A stretch of DNA of 64,000 nucleotides, from contig NZ_JACCHP010000005.1 in the NCBI RefSeq assembly GCF_016031625.1, positions 248,001 to 312,000 of the forward strand, given 5' to 3'. The stretch's first letter is position 1, and the number at the start of each line of letters is the position of its first letter. The stretch is from Bradyrhizobium agreste. Lineage in GTDB: Bacteria > Pseudomonadota > Alphaproteobacteria > Rhizobiales > Xanthobacteraceae. Under the pieces are notes generated by a model. It was not told the origin of the DNA and searched no databases. It saw nothing but the letters and a program-made list of their open reading frames with translations. Made by a program: the position numbers and the translations under genes. Shown here one piece after another: positions 38,558-47,476 of this stretch.

Positions 38558-40747
38558 TCAGGGAACGGGTGCTGCGGCCGCCACTGGCTCCGTTGCGCCG
38601 GCCTCGTGCGTCACCACGCGCTGGTCGCTCTTGCCGGCGACCATGCCGCTGCCCTCGAACCTTGCGCGGTAGACCTGCACGTTCTCCATCACGCGCTGGA
38701 CGTAGTTGCGCGTCTCGGACAGCGGGATGCGCTCGACCCAGTCGACCGGATCGACATTGGGGTCGCGTGGATCGCCGCGTGCCTGCACCCATTCCCGCAC
38801 CCGGCCGCGGCCGGCATTGTAGCCGGCGAAGGCCATGATCTGGTTGCCGCGATATTCCGACAGCAGCGCGCTGAGCTCGGCCGCGCCCATCTGCGTGTTG
38901 TAGACGGGATCGGACACCATCCTGTCCCAGTCATAGGTCAGGCCGAAACGCTTGGCAGTGTCGCGACCGGCTTCCGGCGTCACCTGCATCAGCCCGACCG
39001 CGTTGGCCGGCGACTTGTCGCGCTGATCGAACGAGCTCTCGGTGCGCGCCACCGAATAGATCACGCTGGTCTCGATCGCGGGTGCGACCTGCTTGTGCTC
39101 GGGAATGCCGATGGTCGGGAAGGCGTAATGATCGAGCGCAAGCCCGCGCGCCAGCGCGGTCTTGCCGACCTCCAGCATCACGCGCGCATCGTTGCGCCGG
39201 CCGGCGAGCTCGGCGAGCGCTTCGAGCGCGGCGACGTCGGTGCTCTCCTTGGCGAAATCCTCGGCATAGTAGAACGCCATGTCGCGCTCGCCGATGCCGT
39301 AGAGCATGTCGGCGGCGCGCACGCGCTCGTCCGCAAGCGGTGTCCCGGCCGAGGCCAGCACGAGCGAGGGCGGGCGCAATTCGATTCCATCGAAGCCGAG
39401 CTTGGCGCGGGCGAGCTGGCCGTAATAGGCGGTCTGATAGCGCGCCGCGGCCCGATAGCTCATGCGCGCATCGGCCACCGCGCCCATGGCTTCGGCAGCG
39501 CGGCCGCGCCAGTAATGGGCCCGCGAGAGCGCGATCGGATTGGCCGAGCCTTCGTCGATCGCGGCGAAGTGCATCATCGCCGTCTTGGGATCGCCCAGGA
39601 AGCGCAGCGCGATCCAGCCGCACATAAAGTGATAGTCGATACGGTAGACTTCCTTTTCCGGCACCGCGGCCGTGCGCACCACGTCATAGGCGGTCCTGGA
39701 CTTGCCCTGGTCGAGCAGCTTGCGTGCCAGCAGGCGGCGCTCGCGCCACCACGCGTCGGTGTCCTGGGCCGCCATGGTCTCGGGCGCGGCGGCGAGGATC
39801 ACCTCGGCGGCGTCGTCGATGCGGTCCTTCTGCAGGTGCCATTGCGCGCGGCACAGCACGTAGCCGAGATCGCGGCGGGCTTCGGCCGGCACGTCCTCGA
39901 GATAGTCCTTGGCCTTGTTGGCCTTGCCGGTGACGGCGGCGCAGGCCTTGACGATGGCAAGCGCATCCTCGCCGAGCCGTTTGGCCGCGCGTCGCGCACC
40001 GTCATAGTCCTTGGCGCCGAGACGCTTGTCCATGCGGGCGCGATGATCGTCCGCCGTGAGCAGATCACGGAAGGCCTGGTAGGAATCCTCTTCGCTCCGC
40101 TCGGACAATTCCTCCGCGCGCCAGGTTTCCCGGACCAGCCGCGCAGCCCTGTCGGTCTCGCCTTCGGCGAGCAGGACGCGCGCGAGTGCGAACTTGCCCT
40201 TGGCGCTGGTCGGCCGGTCCATGGTGAACTTGTGCACGATGGCCGCGTCCGCCTTCTCCTGCCACAGCCGTGCCTCGGCACGGCGGCGGAGCAGGGCCCT
40301 GCTCGGCCAGTCGGGATTGGCGGCGAGGAAGGCGGCGTAGCGCGTGAAACTCGCGGTGCTCTCGGAATGGCGCAGCATGAACCAGTCCGCGAGCTTCTGT
40401 CCAGCAGGGTCCGTGATGCGGTCGCGCGCGGCGCTCGCATCCTCGGTCTTGCCCTTGCGCGTCAGATCGATGGCGTCCTTCAGCGCGGCGAGATCGCCGG
40501 TCAGCGGCGGCGGCGCCGGCTTGTCCGCGGGCTTGTCGACCATCTTCTTCGATTTGCGCTTGGCCTCGGCGTGCTTGCCGTGTCGCGCTTTGCCGGCGGA
40601 GGCGTGGCGGTGCTTGCCGGCTTTCGCCTCATGCGCCTTCTTCGGTGCGGATGATTTGTGACCGTTCTTCGCCGCCACCTCGGTGGGAAGGAGGGCCATC
40701 GCGGCCACGGCAACGACACACGCGAGCGAGCGTAGGCACTGGTTCAT
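38558..40747 (-). CDS. slt: Soluble lytic murein transglycosylase
   Basis: 729-aa periplasmic enzyme that cleaves peptidoglycan to 1,6-anhydromuropeptides. Signal peptide MNQCLRSLACVVAVAAMALLPTEVAA, then a Lys/His/Ala-rich linker (~27-75), an alpha-helical superhelix (~80-540) and the C-terminal SLT domain. In that domain the catalytic Glu is in SVARTESSFD, followed by GLMQVTPEAG and AFAGYNAGRGRVREW. Purine-rich AGGGGGGA precedes the ATG. The linker is unusually basic, so it may hold the enzyme at anionic wall polymers (inference). Confidence 0.93.
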   Translation of the reverse strand: MNQCLRSLACVVAVAAMALLPTEVAAKNGHKSSAPKKAHEAKAGKHRHASAGKARHGKHAEAKRKSKKMVDKPADKPAPPPLTGDLAALKDAIDLTRKGKTEDASAARDRITDPAGQKLADWFMLRHSESTASFTRYAAFLAANPDWPSRALLRRRAEARLWQEKADAAIVHKFTMDRPTSAKGKFALARVLLAEGETDRAARLVRETWRAEELSERSEEDSYQAFRDLLTADDHRARMDKRLGAKDYDGARRAAKRLGEDALAIVKACAAVTGKANKAKDYLEDVPAEARRDLGYVLCRAQWHLQKDRIDDAAEVILAAAPETMAAQDTDAWWRERRLLARKLLDQGKSRTAYDVVRTAAVPEKEVYRIDYHFMCGWIALRFLGDPKTAMMHFAAIDEGSANPIALSRAHYWRGRAAEAMGAVADARMSYRAAARYQTAYYGQLARAKLGFDGIELRPPSLVLASAGTPLADERVRAADMLYGIGERDMAFYYAEDFAKESTDVAALEALAELAGRRNDARVMLEVGKTALARGLALDHYAFPTIGIPEHKQVAPAIETSVIYSVARTESSFDQRDKSPANAVGLMQVTPEAGRDTAKRFGLTYDWDRMVSDPVYNTQMGAAELSALLSEYRGNQIMAFAGYNAGRGRVREWVQARGDPRDPNVDPVDWVERIPLSETRNYVQRVMENVQVYRARFEGSGMVAGKSDQRVVTHEAGATEPVAAAAPVP

Positions 40748-41064
40748 TCGATGGTCCCCCCTGCGAAAACCACTACAAACCAAGGTCCGCGACATGCGGC
40801 TTGCGAATCGAAGTACCGAACGATGCGCCGGCACCGTCTCGCATCCTCAAGCTGTCGCAACAATGCGGCAAAATACGGATTGGAACTGGGGAACTTCCGA
40901 AAGGACGGAAGAGACAGCAGCATTAACCTTCGTTAACGATCGGGCTTCTTGCGACGATTGCGAAGGGTACAGGGCGCCAGAACGGCCAGATTGCGCGTGT
41001 TCCCTCAGCCAAATCCGGTGTATGAGTTCCCTCGCTTCATCCTTTCAGCCTTTGCCCTGCACCT
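40748..41064. other. Divergent region slt / nucleotide cyclase
   Basis: 317 bases without a convincing gene. It contains the TTAA-N6-TTAA site at 40923-40936 and a 6-6-6 inverted repeat (CTTCCG / CGGAAG) at about 40893-40910. Nothing else stands out. Confidence 0.5.
40923..40936. promoter_or_regulatory. TTAA-N6-TTAA site upstream of the nucleotide cyclase
   Basis: TTAACCTTCGTTAA lies about 130 bases before the cyclase ATG. It resembles the CtrA direct repeat (usually TTAA-N7-TTAA), one base short in spacing. A second site of the same form is at 49185-49198. Confidence 0.3.
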
Positions 41065-42801
41065 ATGCCGATTTTCAACCAGTCGATCCGGCGCAAGATC
41101 GTCGGCATCGCTCTCGGATTGATCGTCCTGATGCTGGTCACCTCGATCCTGTCGATGGTGATGTCCAGCCAGGTCGGCATCTTGCTCGACGAACTGACCA
41201 ACCGCTACATCCCGGCCTACAGCCATCTGGCGCGCGCGAACATCCGCTCGCTGGAACGGGCGCTGGCGCTGCGGCGGATGGTGATGGCCAGGATGGAGGC
41301 GCCGTCGGACGAGGAGGCCCATGCGGCGCGGCTTCGCGACTTCGAGGCGTTGGACCGCAATTTCGAGCAGGAGGCCGAGGCCGCTCGCAAGCTCATCAAC
41401 GCGATCATCGACGATCCCAGGACGTATTCCGACAACGCCGCGCTGGCACGGCTCGACGTTCGGATCGAAAGCGCCGTCACCGAGCTGCGGCGCGATCTGG
41501 ACGAGGGCAATGCGAAACTGCTCAAGCAGGTCGAGGCCAAGGATATGGCCGCGGCCCGCGGCACGCTGGAACGCCTCGACACGCTGCGCGATGCGTTCAA
41601 CCGGAAGGTCGATGCGATCCGCGCCGACATGCTGACGCAGGTCTATTTCTCGACGTCCCAGGTGATCAGCCGCCAGCACCAGGCGATCATCGTCTCCGGG
41701 GTGGTAACCCTGCTCGCGGCGATCGTCGGCTTCGTGTTTGCGCTGCTGGTGAGTAGCGGCATCACGCGTCCGGTGCGGCTGCTGCTGGCCGGCACCCGCG
41801 AGGTCGAGGCGGGCCGGTTCGACAAGCCCATCACCGTCTCGACACAGGACGAGATCGGCGAGCTTGCGGCCGCGTTCAACCGCATGATCGAGCAGCTCAG
41901 GCGCAACGAGCGCATTCGCGAGACCTTCGGCCGCTACATCGACCCGAAGGTGGTGCAGGGCCTGATCGACCGGCCGGAGGTCGCCATCGACGGTGAGCGC
42001 CGGGTGATGACCATCCTGTTCTGCGACATGAGCGGCTTCACCTCGATGAGCGAGGGCATGACGCCGCGCGGCCTCGTCAAGGTGATGAACCACTACTTCA
42101 CGGTGATGTCCGCTCCCATCAGGAACCATCGCGGGATTATCGACAAATATATCGGCGACGCCATCATGTCCTATTGGGGGCCGCCCTTCATCGAGGAGGA
42201 TGAGCAAGCTCTGCTCGCAGGGCTTGCCGCCGTCGAGATGACCGATCAGGTGCCCGCGCTGCAGAAGCAGCTGCCGGACTTGCTCGGCATCCGCGCCATG
42301 CCGGCGCCCTGCGATCTTCGCATCGGCATCGCCACGGGCGAGGTTCTGACCGGCAGCATCGGCTCCGAACTGATGATGAGCTTCACCGTGATGGGGGATG
42401 CCGTGAACCTCGCTTCGCGGCTGGAGGCCGTCAACAAGGTCTACGGCACCCGCATCCTGATCTCGCAGGCGACTGCGGACGGGATCGGATCGCGCCTGGA
42501 ATTGCGCGAGATCGATCGTCTGGCGGTCGCGGGCCAAAGCGCGCCGCAGGCGATCTTCGAGGTCATGGCGAGACCGGGCGCACTCAGCGACGCGCAACAG
42601 ACCTTGCGAACGCACTATGCCGAGGGTCTCGTCGCCTATCGTGCGCGGCGCTTCGACGAGGCCCGCGCCGCCTTCAACGCGGCGCTCGAGGCGGTCCCCG
42701 GCGACGGCCCCTCGCGCACGATGCTCGGCCGCATCGCGCAGTTTGCGGCCGATCCGCCGGATCCCGATTGGGACGGCGTCTGGCGGCTGGAGCAGAAATA
42801 G
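41065..42801 (+). CDS. HAMP-linked class III adenylate/guanylate cyclase
   Basis: 578 aa. Membrane helix 1 (KIVGIALGLIVLMLVTSILSMVM, ~11-33), a helical periplasmic sensor (~34-205), helix 2 (AIIVSGVVTLLAAIVGFVFALLV, ~208-230), HAMP (~232-285) and a class III cyclase catalytic domain (~310-500). ILFCDMSGFTSMSE carries the first metal Asp, IIDKYIGDAIMSYWG the second; GIATGEVLTGSIGS and VMGDAVNLASRLE follow. The C terminus has a TPR-like segment. A product cyclic nucleotide could reach the cNMP-binding glutaminase in this window (inference). Confidence 0.92.
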   Translation: MPIFNQSIRRKIVGIALGLIVLMLVTSILSMVMSSQVGILLDELTNRYIPAYSHLARANIRSLERALALRRMVMARMEAPSDEEAHAARLRDFEALDRNFEQEAEAARKLINAIIDDPRTYSDNAALARLDVRIESAVTELRRDLDEGNAKLLKQVEAKDMAAARGTLERLDTLRDAFNRKVDAIRADMLTQVYFSTSQVISRQHQAIIVSGVVTLLAAIVGFVFALLVSSGITRPVRLLLAGTREVEAGRFDKPITVSTQDEIGELAAAFNRMIEQLRRNERIRETFGRYIDPKVVQGLIDRPEVAIDGERRVMTILFCDMSGFTSMSEGMTPRGLVKVMNHYFTVMSAPIRNHRGIIDKYIGDAIMSYWGPPFIEEDEQALLAGLAAVEMTDQVPALQKQLPDLLGIRAMPAPCDLRIGIATGEVLTGSIGSELMMSFTVMGDAVNLASRLEAVNKVYGTRILISQATADGIGSRLELREIDRLAVAGQSAPQAIFEVMARPGALSDAQQTLRTHYAEGLVAYRARRFDEARAAFNAALEAVPGDGPSRTMLGRIAQFAADPPDPDWDGVWRLEQK

Positions 42802-42924
42802 CCGTGCCTTGCGGTCCGGCACGCTGCGCCGGAAAAAATGATGCTACTCCATAACGATGTTCGCCGTGACGTATTTCCCGGGCTTAGGTTCGATGTCCCT
42901 GAGGCGTCTGATGGGGACACGCCG

Positions 42925-43101
42925 ATGACACATCTGGAAGACAGGCTGGAACGGTTCGAGACGCTCACCGCCGAATGCGAGCTGATCGCCAAGCTCGCCA
43001 CCGACAGCAGCAAGCGCGAGTTCTATCTGAAGCTCGGGGAACAGTACCGGCAGCTGGCCGTCGATATCCGGCAGGCGATCGCGACGACGGCTGCGGCCTG
43101 A
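42925..43101 (+). CDS. Small conserved helical protein
   Basis: 58 aa, almost entirely helical: MTHLEDRLERFETLTAECEL then IAKLATDSSKREFYLKLGEQ. Similar short proteins of unknown function are common in Bradyrhizobium by recollection. The start at 42925 is chosen because the helix begins there; an ATG at 42838 would add a 29-residue leader with no pattern. Confidence 0.6.
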   Translation: MTHLEDRLERFETLTAECELIAKLATDSSKREFYLKLGEQYRQLAVDIRQAIATTAAA

Positions 43102-43251
43102 ACCCGCTGAAATCCGTTCTTAACGTTTGGCGCGCATCCTTGCAGCAGGCGAGCGCCGCTGATCGGCGACGCTCGTGATGGGAAGGCCGGGGTTCGCTGC
43201 AATGCAGCGCACCTCGTGAGTGTGATTTGCCATGTCTGACAGGGCGATCCC

Positions 43252-43464
43252 ATGCGCCTCGTTGCAGTGATCATATTCGCGCTCATGACGACGGCCTGCG
43301 ATCAGGAGCAGGACATCACCGGCTCGACCACGCCGGCCTGTCCGTTGCGCAACTACAGCTACAATCCGCGCGACATGAACCAGTGTGTCAGCGCCTGCAA
43401 AGCGTGCGACCGCGGCACGACGGTCACCTGCACGACCTCCTGCACCCTCAAGGGCGCGCGCTGA
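43252..43464 (+). CDS. Small Cys-rich exported protein, possible lipoprotein
   Basis: 70 aa. MRLVAVIIFALMTTACDQEQ resembles a lipoprotein signal, though the lipobox (TTAC) lacks the usual Leu at -3. The mature part has six more cysteines (CPLRNYSYNPRDMNQCVSAC, then KACDRG, VTCTTSC), enough for three disulfides. No family recognised. Confidence 0.6.
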   Translation: MRLVAVIIFALMTTACDQEQDITGSTTPACPLRNYSYNPRDMNQCVSACKACDRGTTVTCTTSCTLKGAR

Positions 43465-43646
43465 GCGGGACACTTGCAGGGGATCGCAATCGCGCGACGC
43501 CGCCGGTGAGATGAAAGCGGCATCGCCGCCTTTGCGCATGCGGGGAACCGCGAGCGGTCCCGACCAAGGACGGCGGTGCTGGAGCACCGGAACGATTCAC
43601 ATGGATTAATCATTGAAGGAGGCGGCAGGACGCGGAGTCCAATGGA

Positions 43647-43904
43647 ATGGGTATGCTCGATCCCGGTCGATTTCTGGTATCGTGCTCGCATTGCGATGCC
43701 TGGCCGATGGCGGCCAATGTGAAACGGTCGAGCTGGTCGGCGTCGCCGCACGAGGTCCGCTTCGTCTGCACGCGCTGCCGTCGCGAAGAAACGGCGATCG
43801 TCTCGGCCTCCGGCGAATTGACCCCCGTCAAGCGCGTCGAAGTCCCGCCGCGCGACGTCGCTGTCGCCTGGGCCCAGGCGCAACGCTTGCGCGGGCGGTC
43901 CTGA
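43647..43904 (+). CDS. Small zinc-ribbon-like protein
   Basis: 85 aa with two CxxC knuckles (SCSHCDAW and VCTRCRREE) 28 residues apart and a C-terminal tail with PVKRVEVPPRDVAVAWAQAQ. The knuckle pair suggests a zinc ribbon. It could start at 43647 or at the ATG two codons later. Function unknown. Confidence 0.6.
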   Translation: MGMLDPGRFLVSCSHCDAWPMAANVKRSSWSASPHEVRFVCTRCRREETAIVSASGELTPVKRVEVPPRDVAVAWAQAQRLRGRS

Positions 43905-44090
43905 TGTTTGGCGTCGCCGGGCCGTCGGCGCCCGACTCCGGCTGAGAGCTGCCGCCGTCGCAAGCACGTTCGCGGACGAACGCTCCAGCGCTTGTCTCCT
44001 GGTCCAGCGATCTGCTCGAGGCTGACCCACGTCGATGGGGCTGTCACAGGCCCGCAAACGAACTAGAATTGGATGAGAGGGAGATCATCC

Positions 44091-44672
44091 ATGGTGCTCA
44101 GCGTTCCGCCGTCTCACGCGAACCATCCGCGGCTTCACCCGGTCGCGCCGCACCTTGCACCGATGTTCTGCTTTGCGCTTCTGACGGTGTCATGCGCGCT
44201 TGCAAGCTTCGCGCTCGCCTGCGCAACGCCGTTCGCCGCGTTCGCGGTTGTCGCGGCCGCGATGCTGCCGCTGCGCCCCGCGCTGGTTATCCTCACCGGC
44301 GCCTGGCTCGTGAACCAGGGCATCGGTTTCGGCGCGCTGCACTATCCCATCGATGGCAGCACCATCGCCTGGGGCTTTGTGATCGGCGTGGCTGCGCTGC
44401 TGTCCACCGCGGCGGCGTCCGCGGTGCTCCGCATGCAGCCGCGGGGCCGCACGCCCCTGATGCTTGGGATCGCGCTCATCGCCGCCTACGGGACCTATGA
44501 GATCGGGCTGCTGGCAGCAACACCGTTGCTCGGCGGAGAGGGCGCCTTCAGGGCCGCGGTCGTTGCGCGTATCGGGGTCACTAGCGCCGCCTGGCTCGCC
44601 GGGCTCGTCGCCGCCTGCGAGATCGTCCGGCTGGTCGCGCCGTTCGGATGCAGACGTGCGATGTCGGCCTGA
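44091..44672 (+). CDS. Small multi-span membrane protein
   Basis: 193 aa with about five hydrophobic helices: MFCFALLTVSCALASFALAC, FAAFAVVAAAMLPLRPALVI, IAWGFVIGVAALLSTAAASA, PLMLGIALIAAYGTYEIGLL and VTSAAWLAGLVAACEIVRLV. No channel or transporter signature is evident, and no cobalamin riboswitch was found upstream. ATG at 44091 has AGGGAG upstream; an ATG at 44073 is an alternative. Confidence 0.68.
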   Translation: MVLSVPPSHANHPRLHPVAPHLAPMFCFALLTVSCALASFALACATPFAAFAVVAAAMLPLRPALVILTGAWLVNQGIGFGALHYPIDGSTIAWGFVIGVAALLSTAAASAVLRMQPRGRTPLMLGIALIAAYGTYEIGLLAATPLLGGEGAFRAAVVARIGVTSAAWLAGLVAACEIVRLVAPFGCRRAMSA

Positions 44673-44689
44673 GCGGTTCGCCTCGGGGT

Positions 44690-45470
44690 GTTTCGCTGCT
44701 CTGTCAATCCGGTCGCGCGAAAATATTCCGCTTTACCGAAATTCGGAAATATCGTATGTGTCGCCCATCCCGGCTCAATCTCGAGGGGCGACCATGCGGT
44801 CGTCATTGTCGCGAGCCGGGCTTGCGGTGGACGCGGCAGCGTCGGCACGAGACGGTGCGGGCAGGGCGGGTAGTCCCTGTGAGCCCGAAACCACGTGCGG
44901 ACGAACGGCGCTGCTAGGCTTCGTCTCGTCTGTAAGTTTCCGGCGCTGTCGACGGTGTCAGGGAAAACTGCGACGAAATGGCGGGCCGTGCGTACGGCAA
45001 AACCGTGTGGTCCTGGCCGTCGTTGCTACGGTCAAGCCTGTCGCGGAGATGCGCGCGAGCCCAACCGGGCGGACGGCATCGTCAATTCGCGGGGCGAGGG
45101 AGGCCAAAAGGAAAGTTCGGCTCCCGGGAGAGCGCGGCATAAGCCGTCCGACCATCGCGCAGGGAAGGCCGTGTGTTCGGCACCACCTGTATGCTGCTGT
45201 GCGGTTCTTCCTGCGTGTGCATTTCGCGCAGCGGACCGCGGGTGCGAGGTCAGCACCCGGCCTTCCCTGTGCCCTCTTGGCTCAAGAGGGCGGAGTGACC
45301 AAGCAAAGCTCGGGCGAATTGCGCCGCGAGAATGCGAAGGCATGTCTGCCTTCCACGCGCTGTCTGCCGGCTTCGCCAAGCTTCCCTGCGTCCCGCGCGC
45401 GGCAGAGGGGCCGACTCAATGGCATCCATCTTCGCCATCGCGTCCGGTCGCGCACCGCGCTGTGTGAAAT
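44690..45470 (+). repeat. Structured non-coding intergenic element
   Basis: No frame here looks like a real protein (Arg/Cys/Gly-rich, no domain, low-complexity codons). It contains nested inverted repeats: CAGGGAAGGCC (45160-45170) pairs exactly with GGCCTTCCCTG (45259-45269); GGGTGC (45240-45245) pairs with GCACCC (45253-45258); CCCTCTTG (45272-45279) pairs with CAAGAGGG (45283-45290). From memory, similar blocks recur in many Bradyrhizobium and Rhodopseudomonas intergenic regions, where they are often mis-annotated as hypothetical proteins. Confidence 0.55.
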
Positions 45471-45476
45471 CAGAGA

Positions 45477-45506
45477 TTGTCGACTGTCGTCTTTGTGAGG
45501 TATTAT
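45477..45506 (+). promoter_or_regulatory. Candidate promoter upstream of ilvD
   Basis: TTGTCG at 45477-45482 and TATTAT at 45501-45506 are 18 bases apart. It follows the structured element and precedes the terminator-like hairpin at 45583, with ilvD 250 bases downstream. Confidence 0.4.
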
Positions 45507-45512
45507 CGTAAG

Positions 45513-45609
45513 CAAACCCGTGTCTTCCCGGTTACGATTGTGCTGCCTGTGCAACACCTATTCCGGATTTAACCCTCATCACCGGCGGTTCGCATCGCCG
45601 CCGCTTTTT
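45513..45609 (+). ncRNA. Candidate small RNA or ilvD attenuator
   Basis: If the promoter at 45477 is used, a transcript of about 97 nt would run to a hairpin (CGGCGG at 45583-45588 with CCGCCG at 45598-45603, loop TTCGCATCG) followed by CTTTTT. No coding gene ends here, so the terminator must serve either a free small RNA or attenuation of ilvD. No clear branched-chain leader peptide was found. Confidence 0.4.
45583..45609 (+). terminator. Rho-independent terminator in the ilvD leader
   Basis: A 6-bp GC stem with a 9-base loop followed directly by a C and five T's. It is 146 bases before the ilvD start and not downstream of any protein gene. Confidence 0.6.
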
Positions 45610-45754
45610 GGCCACACCCGAACATGAATAAAATCGCTCTAATGTTTTAAAGGCAGCGGCGGTCTTCGAAGGCGACGAGAAAATCCCAAGGTCGATTCAA
45701 ATCTTGGCTCTGATTTTTCGGGTCTGAAAGGGTTGGCCGGGGAAGCTGGTTGCG

Positions 45755-47476
45755 ATGGGCGCGAAGATCAACAAGCAGAGGCTGCCGAGCCGTCACGTGA
45801 CGGAAGGCCCCGCGCGCGCGCCGCATCGGTCCTATTTCTACGCCATGGGTCTGACCACCGAGCAGATCCACCAGCCCTTCGTCGGCGTCGCCTCGTGCTG
45901 GAACGAAGCCGCTCCCTGCAACATCGCGCTGATGCGGCAGGCGCAGGCGGTGAAGAAGGGCGTCGCGTCCGCCGGCGGCACGCCGCGCGAATTCTGCACC
46001 ATCACCGTGACCGACGGCATCGCCATGGGTCACGACGGCATGCGCTCCTCGCTGCCGTCGCGCGAATGCATCGCCGATTCGGTCGAACTGACCGTGCGCG
46101 GCCATGCCTATGACGCGCTCGTCGGGCTCGCCGGCTGCGACAAGTCGCTGCCGGGCATGATGATGGCGATGGTCCGCCTCAACGTGCCCTCGATCTTCAT
46201 CTATGGCGGCTCGATCCTGCCCGGCAATTTCCGCGGGCAGCAGGTCACCGTGCAGGACATGTTCGAGGCGGTCGGCAAGCATTCGGTCGGCGCCATGTCG
46301 GACGAGGACCTCGACGAGATCGAGCGCGTCGCTTGTCCGTCGGCCGGCGCCTGCGGCGCGCAGTTCACCGCCAACACCATGGCGACCGTCTCCGAGGCGA
46401 TCGGCCTTGCACTGCCTTACTCGGCCGGTGCGCCGGCGCCCTATGAAATCCGCGATGCCTTCTGCATGACCGCGGGTGAAAAAGTCATGGACTTGATCGC
46501 CCAGAACATCCGGCCGCGCGACATCGTCACCCTCAAGGCATTGGAAAACGCGGCCGCCGTGGTCGCGGCCTCCGGGGGCTCGACCAATGCTGCGCTGCAC
46601 CTGCCGGCGATCGCGCATGAGTGCGGCATCAAGTTCGACCTGTTCGACGTCGCCGAAATCTTCAAAAAGACACCATATGTCGCGGATTTGAAGCCGGGTG
46701 GCCGTTATGTCGCCAAAGACATGTTTGAAGTAGGTGGCATACCGCTTCTGATGAAGACGCTGCTCGACAACGGCTTCCTGCACGGTGATTGCCTTACCGT
46801 CACGGGCCGCACGATCGCCGAAAACCTCAAGAGCGTGAAATGGAATCCGCACCAGGACGTGGTGCACCCGGCAGACAAGCCCATCACCGTGACAGGCGGT
46901 GTGGTCGGCCTGAAGGGAAATTTGGCGCCAGAAGGTGCGATCGTGAAAGTCGCGGGAATGTCCAACCTCAGGTTCACCGGTCCGGCCAGGTGCTTCGACC
47001 GTGAGGAGGACGCGTTCGAGGCGGTCCAGAACCGCACCTACCGCGAAGGCGAAGTCATCGTGATCCGCTACGAGGGGCCGAAGGGCGGTCCCGGCATGCG
47101 GGAAATGCTCCAGACCACGGCAGCGCTGACCGGCCAGGGCATGGGCGGCAAGATCGCGCTCATCACCGACGGCCGCTTCTCCGGCGCCACGCGCGGCTTC
47201 TGCATCGGCCATGTCGGGCCGGAGGCGGCGGTCGGCGGCCCGATCGGTCTGCTCGAGGACGGCGACATTATCGAGATCGACGCGGTCGCCGGGACCCTTA
47301 ACGTAAAATTGAGCGACGCCGAGCTCGCCCAGCGCAAAACCAAATGGAGCGCTCGCGCGACAAACCACACGTCGGGTGCGCTCTGGAAATATGCTCAGCA
47401 GGTTGGACCAGCGGTCGGGGGGGCAGTGACCCATCCGGGCGGCGCGCACGAGAAACAGTGCTATGCGGACATTTAG
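45755..47476 (+). CDS. ilvD: Dihydroxy-acid dehydratase
   Basis: Dehydrates dihydroxyisovalerate and dihydroxymethylvalerate in valine/isoleucine synthesis. 573 aa of the IlvD/Edd family. Fe-S ligands are visible in GVASCWNEAAPCN, LAGCDKSLPGMMMAM and PSAGACGAQFTANTM. TDGRFSGATRGFCIGHVGPEA near the C terminus holds the active-site serine region. Three Cys indicate a [2Fe-2S]-type enzyme like plant DHAD. Its last 14 bases overlap the exoR start. A sugar-acid dehydratase of the same family is a lesser possibility. Confidence 0.92.
   Translation: MGAKINKQRLPSRHVTEGPARAPHRSYFYAMGLTTEQIHQPFVGVASCWNEAAPCNIALMRQAQAVKKGVASAGGTPREFCTITVTDGIAMGHDGMRSSLPSRECIADSVELTVRGHAYDALVGLAGCDKSLPGMMMAMVRLNVPSIFIYGGSILPGNFRGQQVTVQDMFEAVGKHSVGAMSDEDLDEIERVACPSAGACGAQFTANTMATVSEAIGLALPYSAGAPAPYEIRDAFCMTAGEKVMDLIAQNIRPRDIVTLKALENAAAVVAASGGSTNAALHLPAIAHECGIKFDLFDVAEIFKKTPYVADLKPGGRYVAKDMFEVGGIPLLMKTLLDNGFLHGDCLTVTGRTIAENLKSVKWNPHQDVVHPADKPITVTGGVVGLKGNLAPEGAIVKVAGMSNLRFTGPARCFDREEDAFEAVQNRTYREGEVIVIRYEGPKGGPGMREMLQTTAALTGQGMGGKIALITDGRFSGATRGFCIGHVGPEAAVGGPIGLLEDGDIIEIDAVAGTLNVKLSDAELAQRKTKWSARATNHTSGALWKYAQQVGPAVGGAVTHPGGAHEKQCYADI

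Noticed and set aside
43905..44090. Cobalamin riboswitch upstream of the small membrane protein
   Set aside because: No B12-box core or matching stem pattern found.
44464..45498. Long open frames (up to 344 codons) between the membrane protein and ilvD
   Set aside because: Arg/Cys/Gly-rich composition in several overlapping frames, no domain, and strong inverted repeats; treated as a non-coding element.
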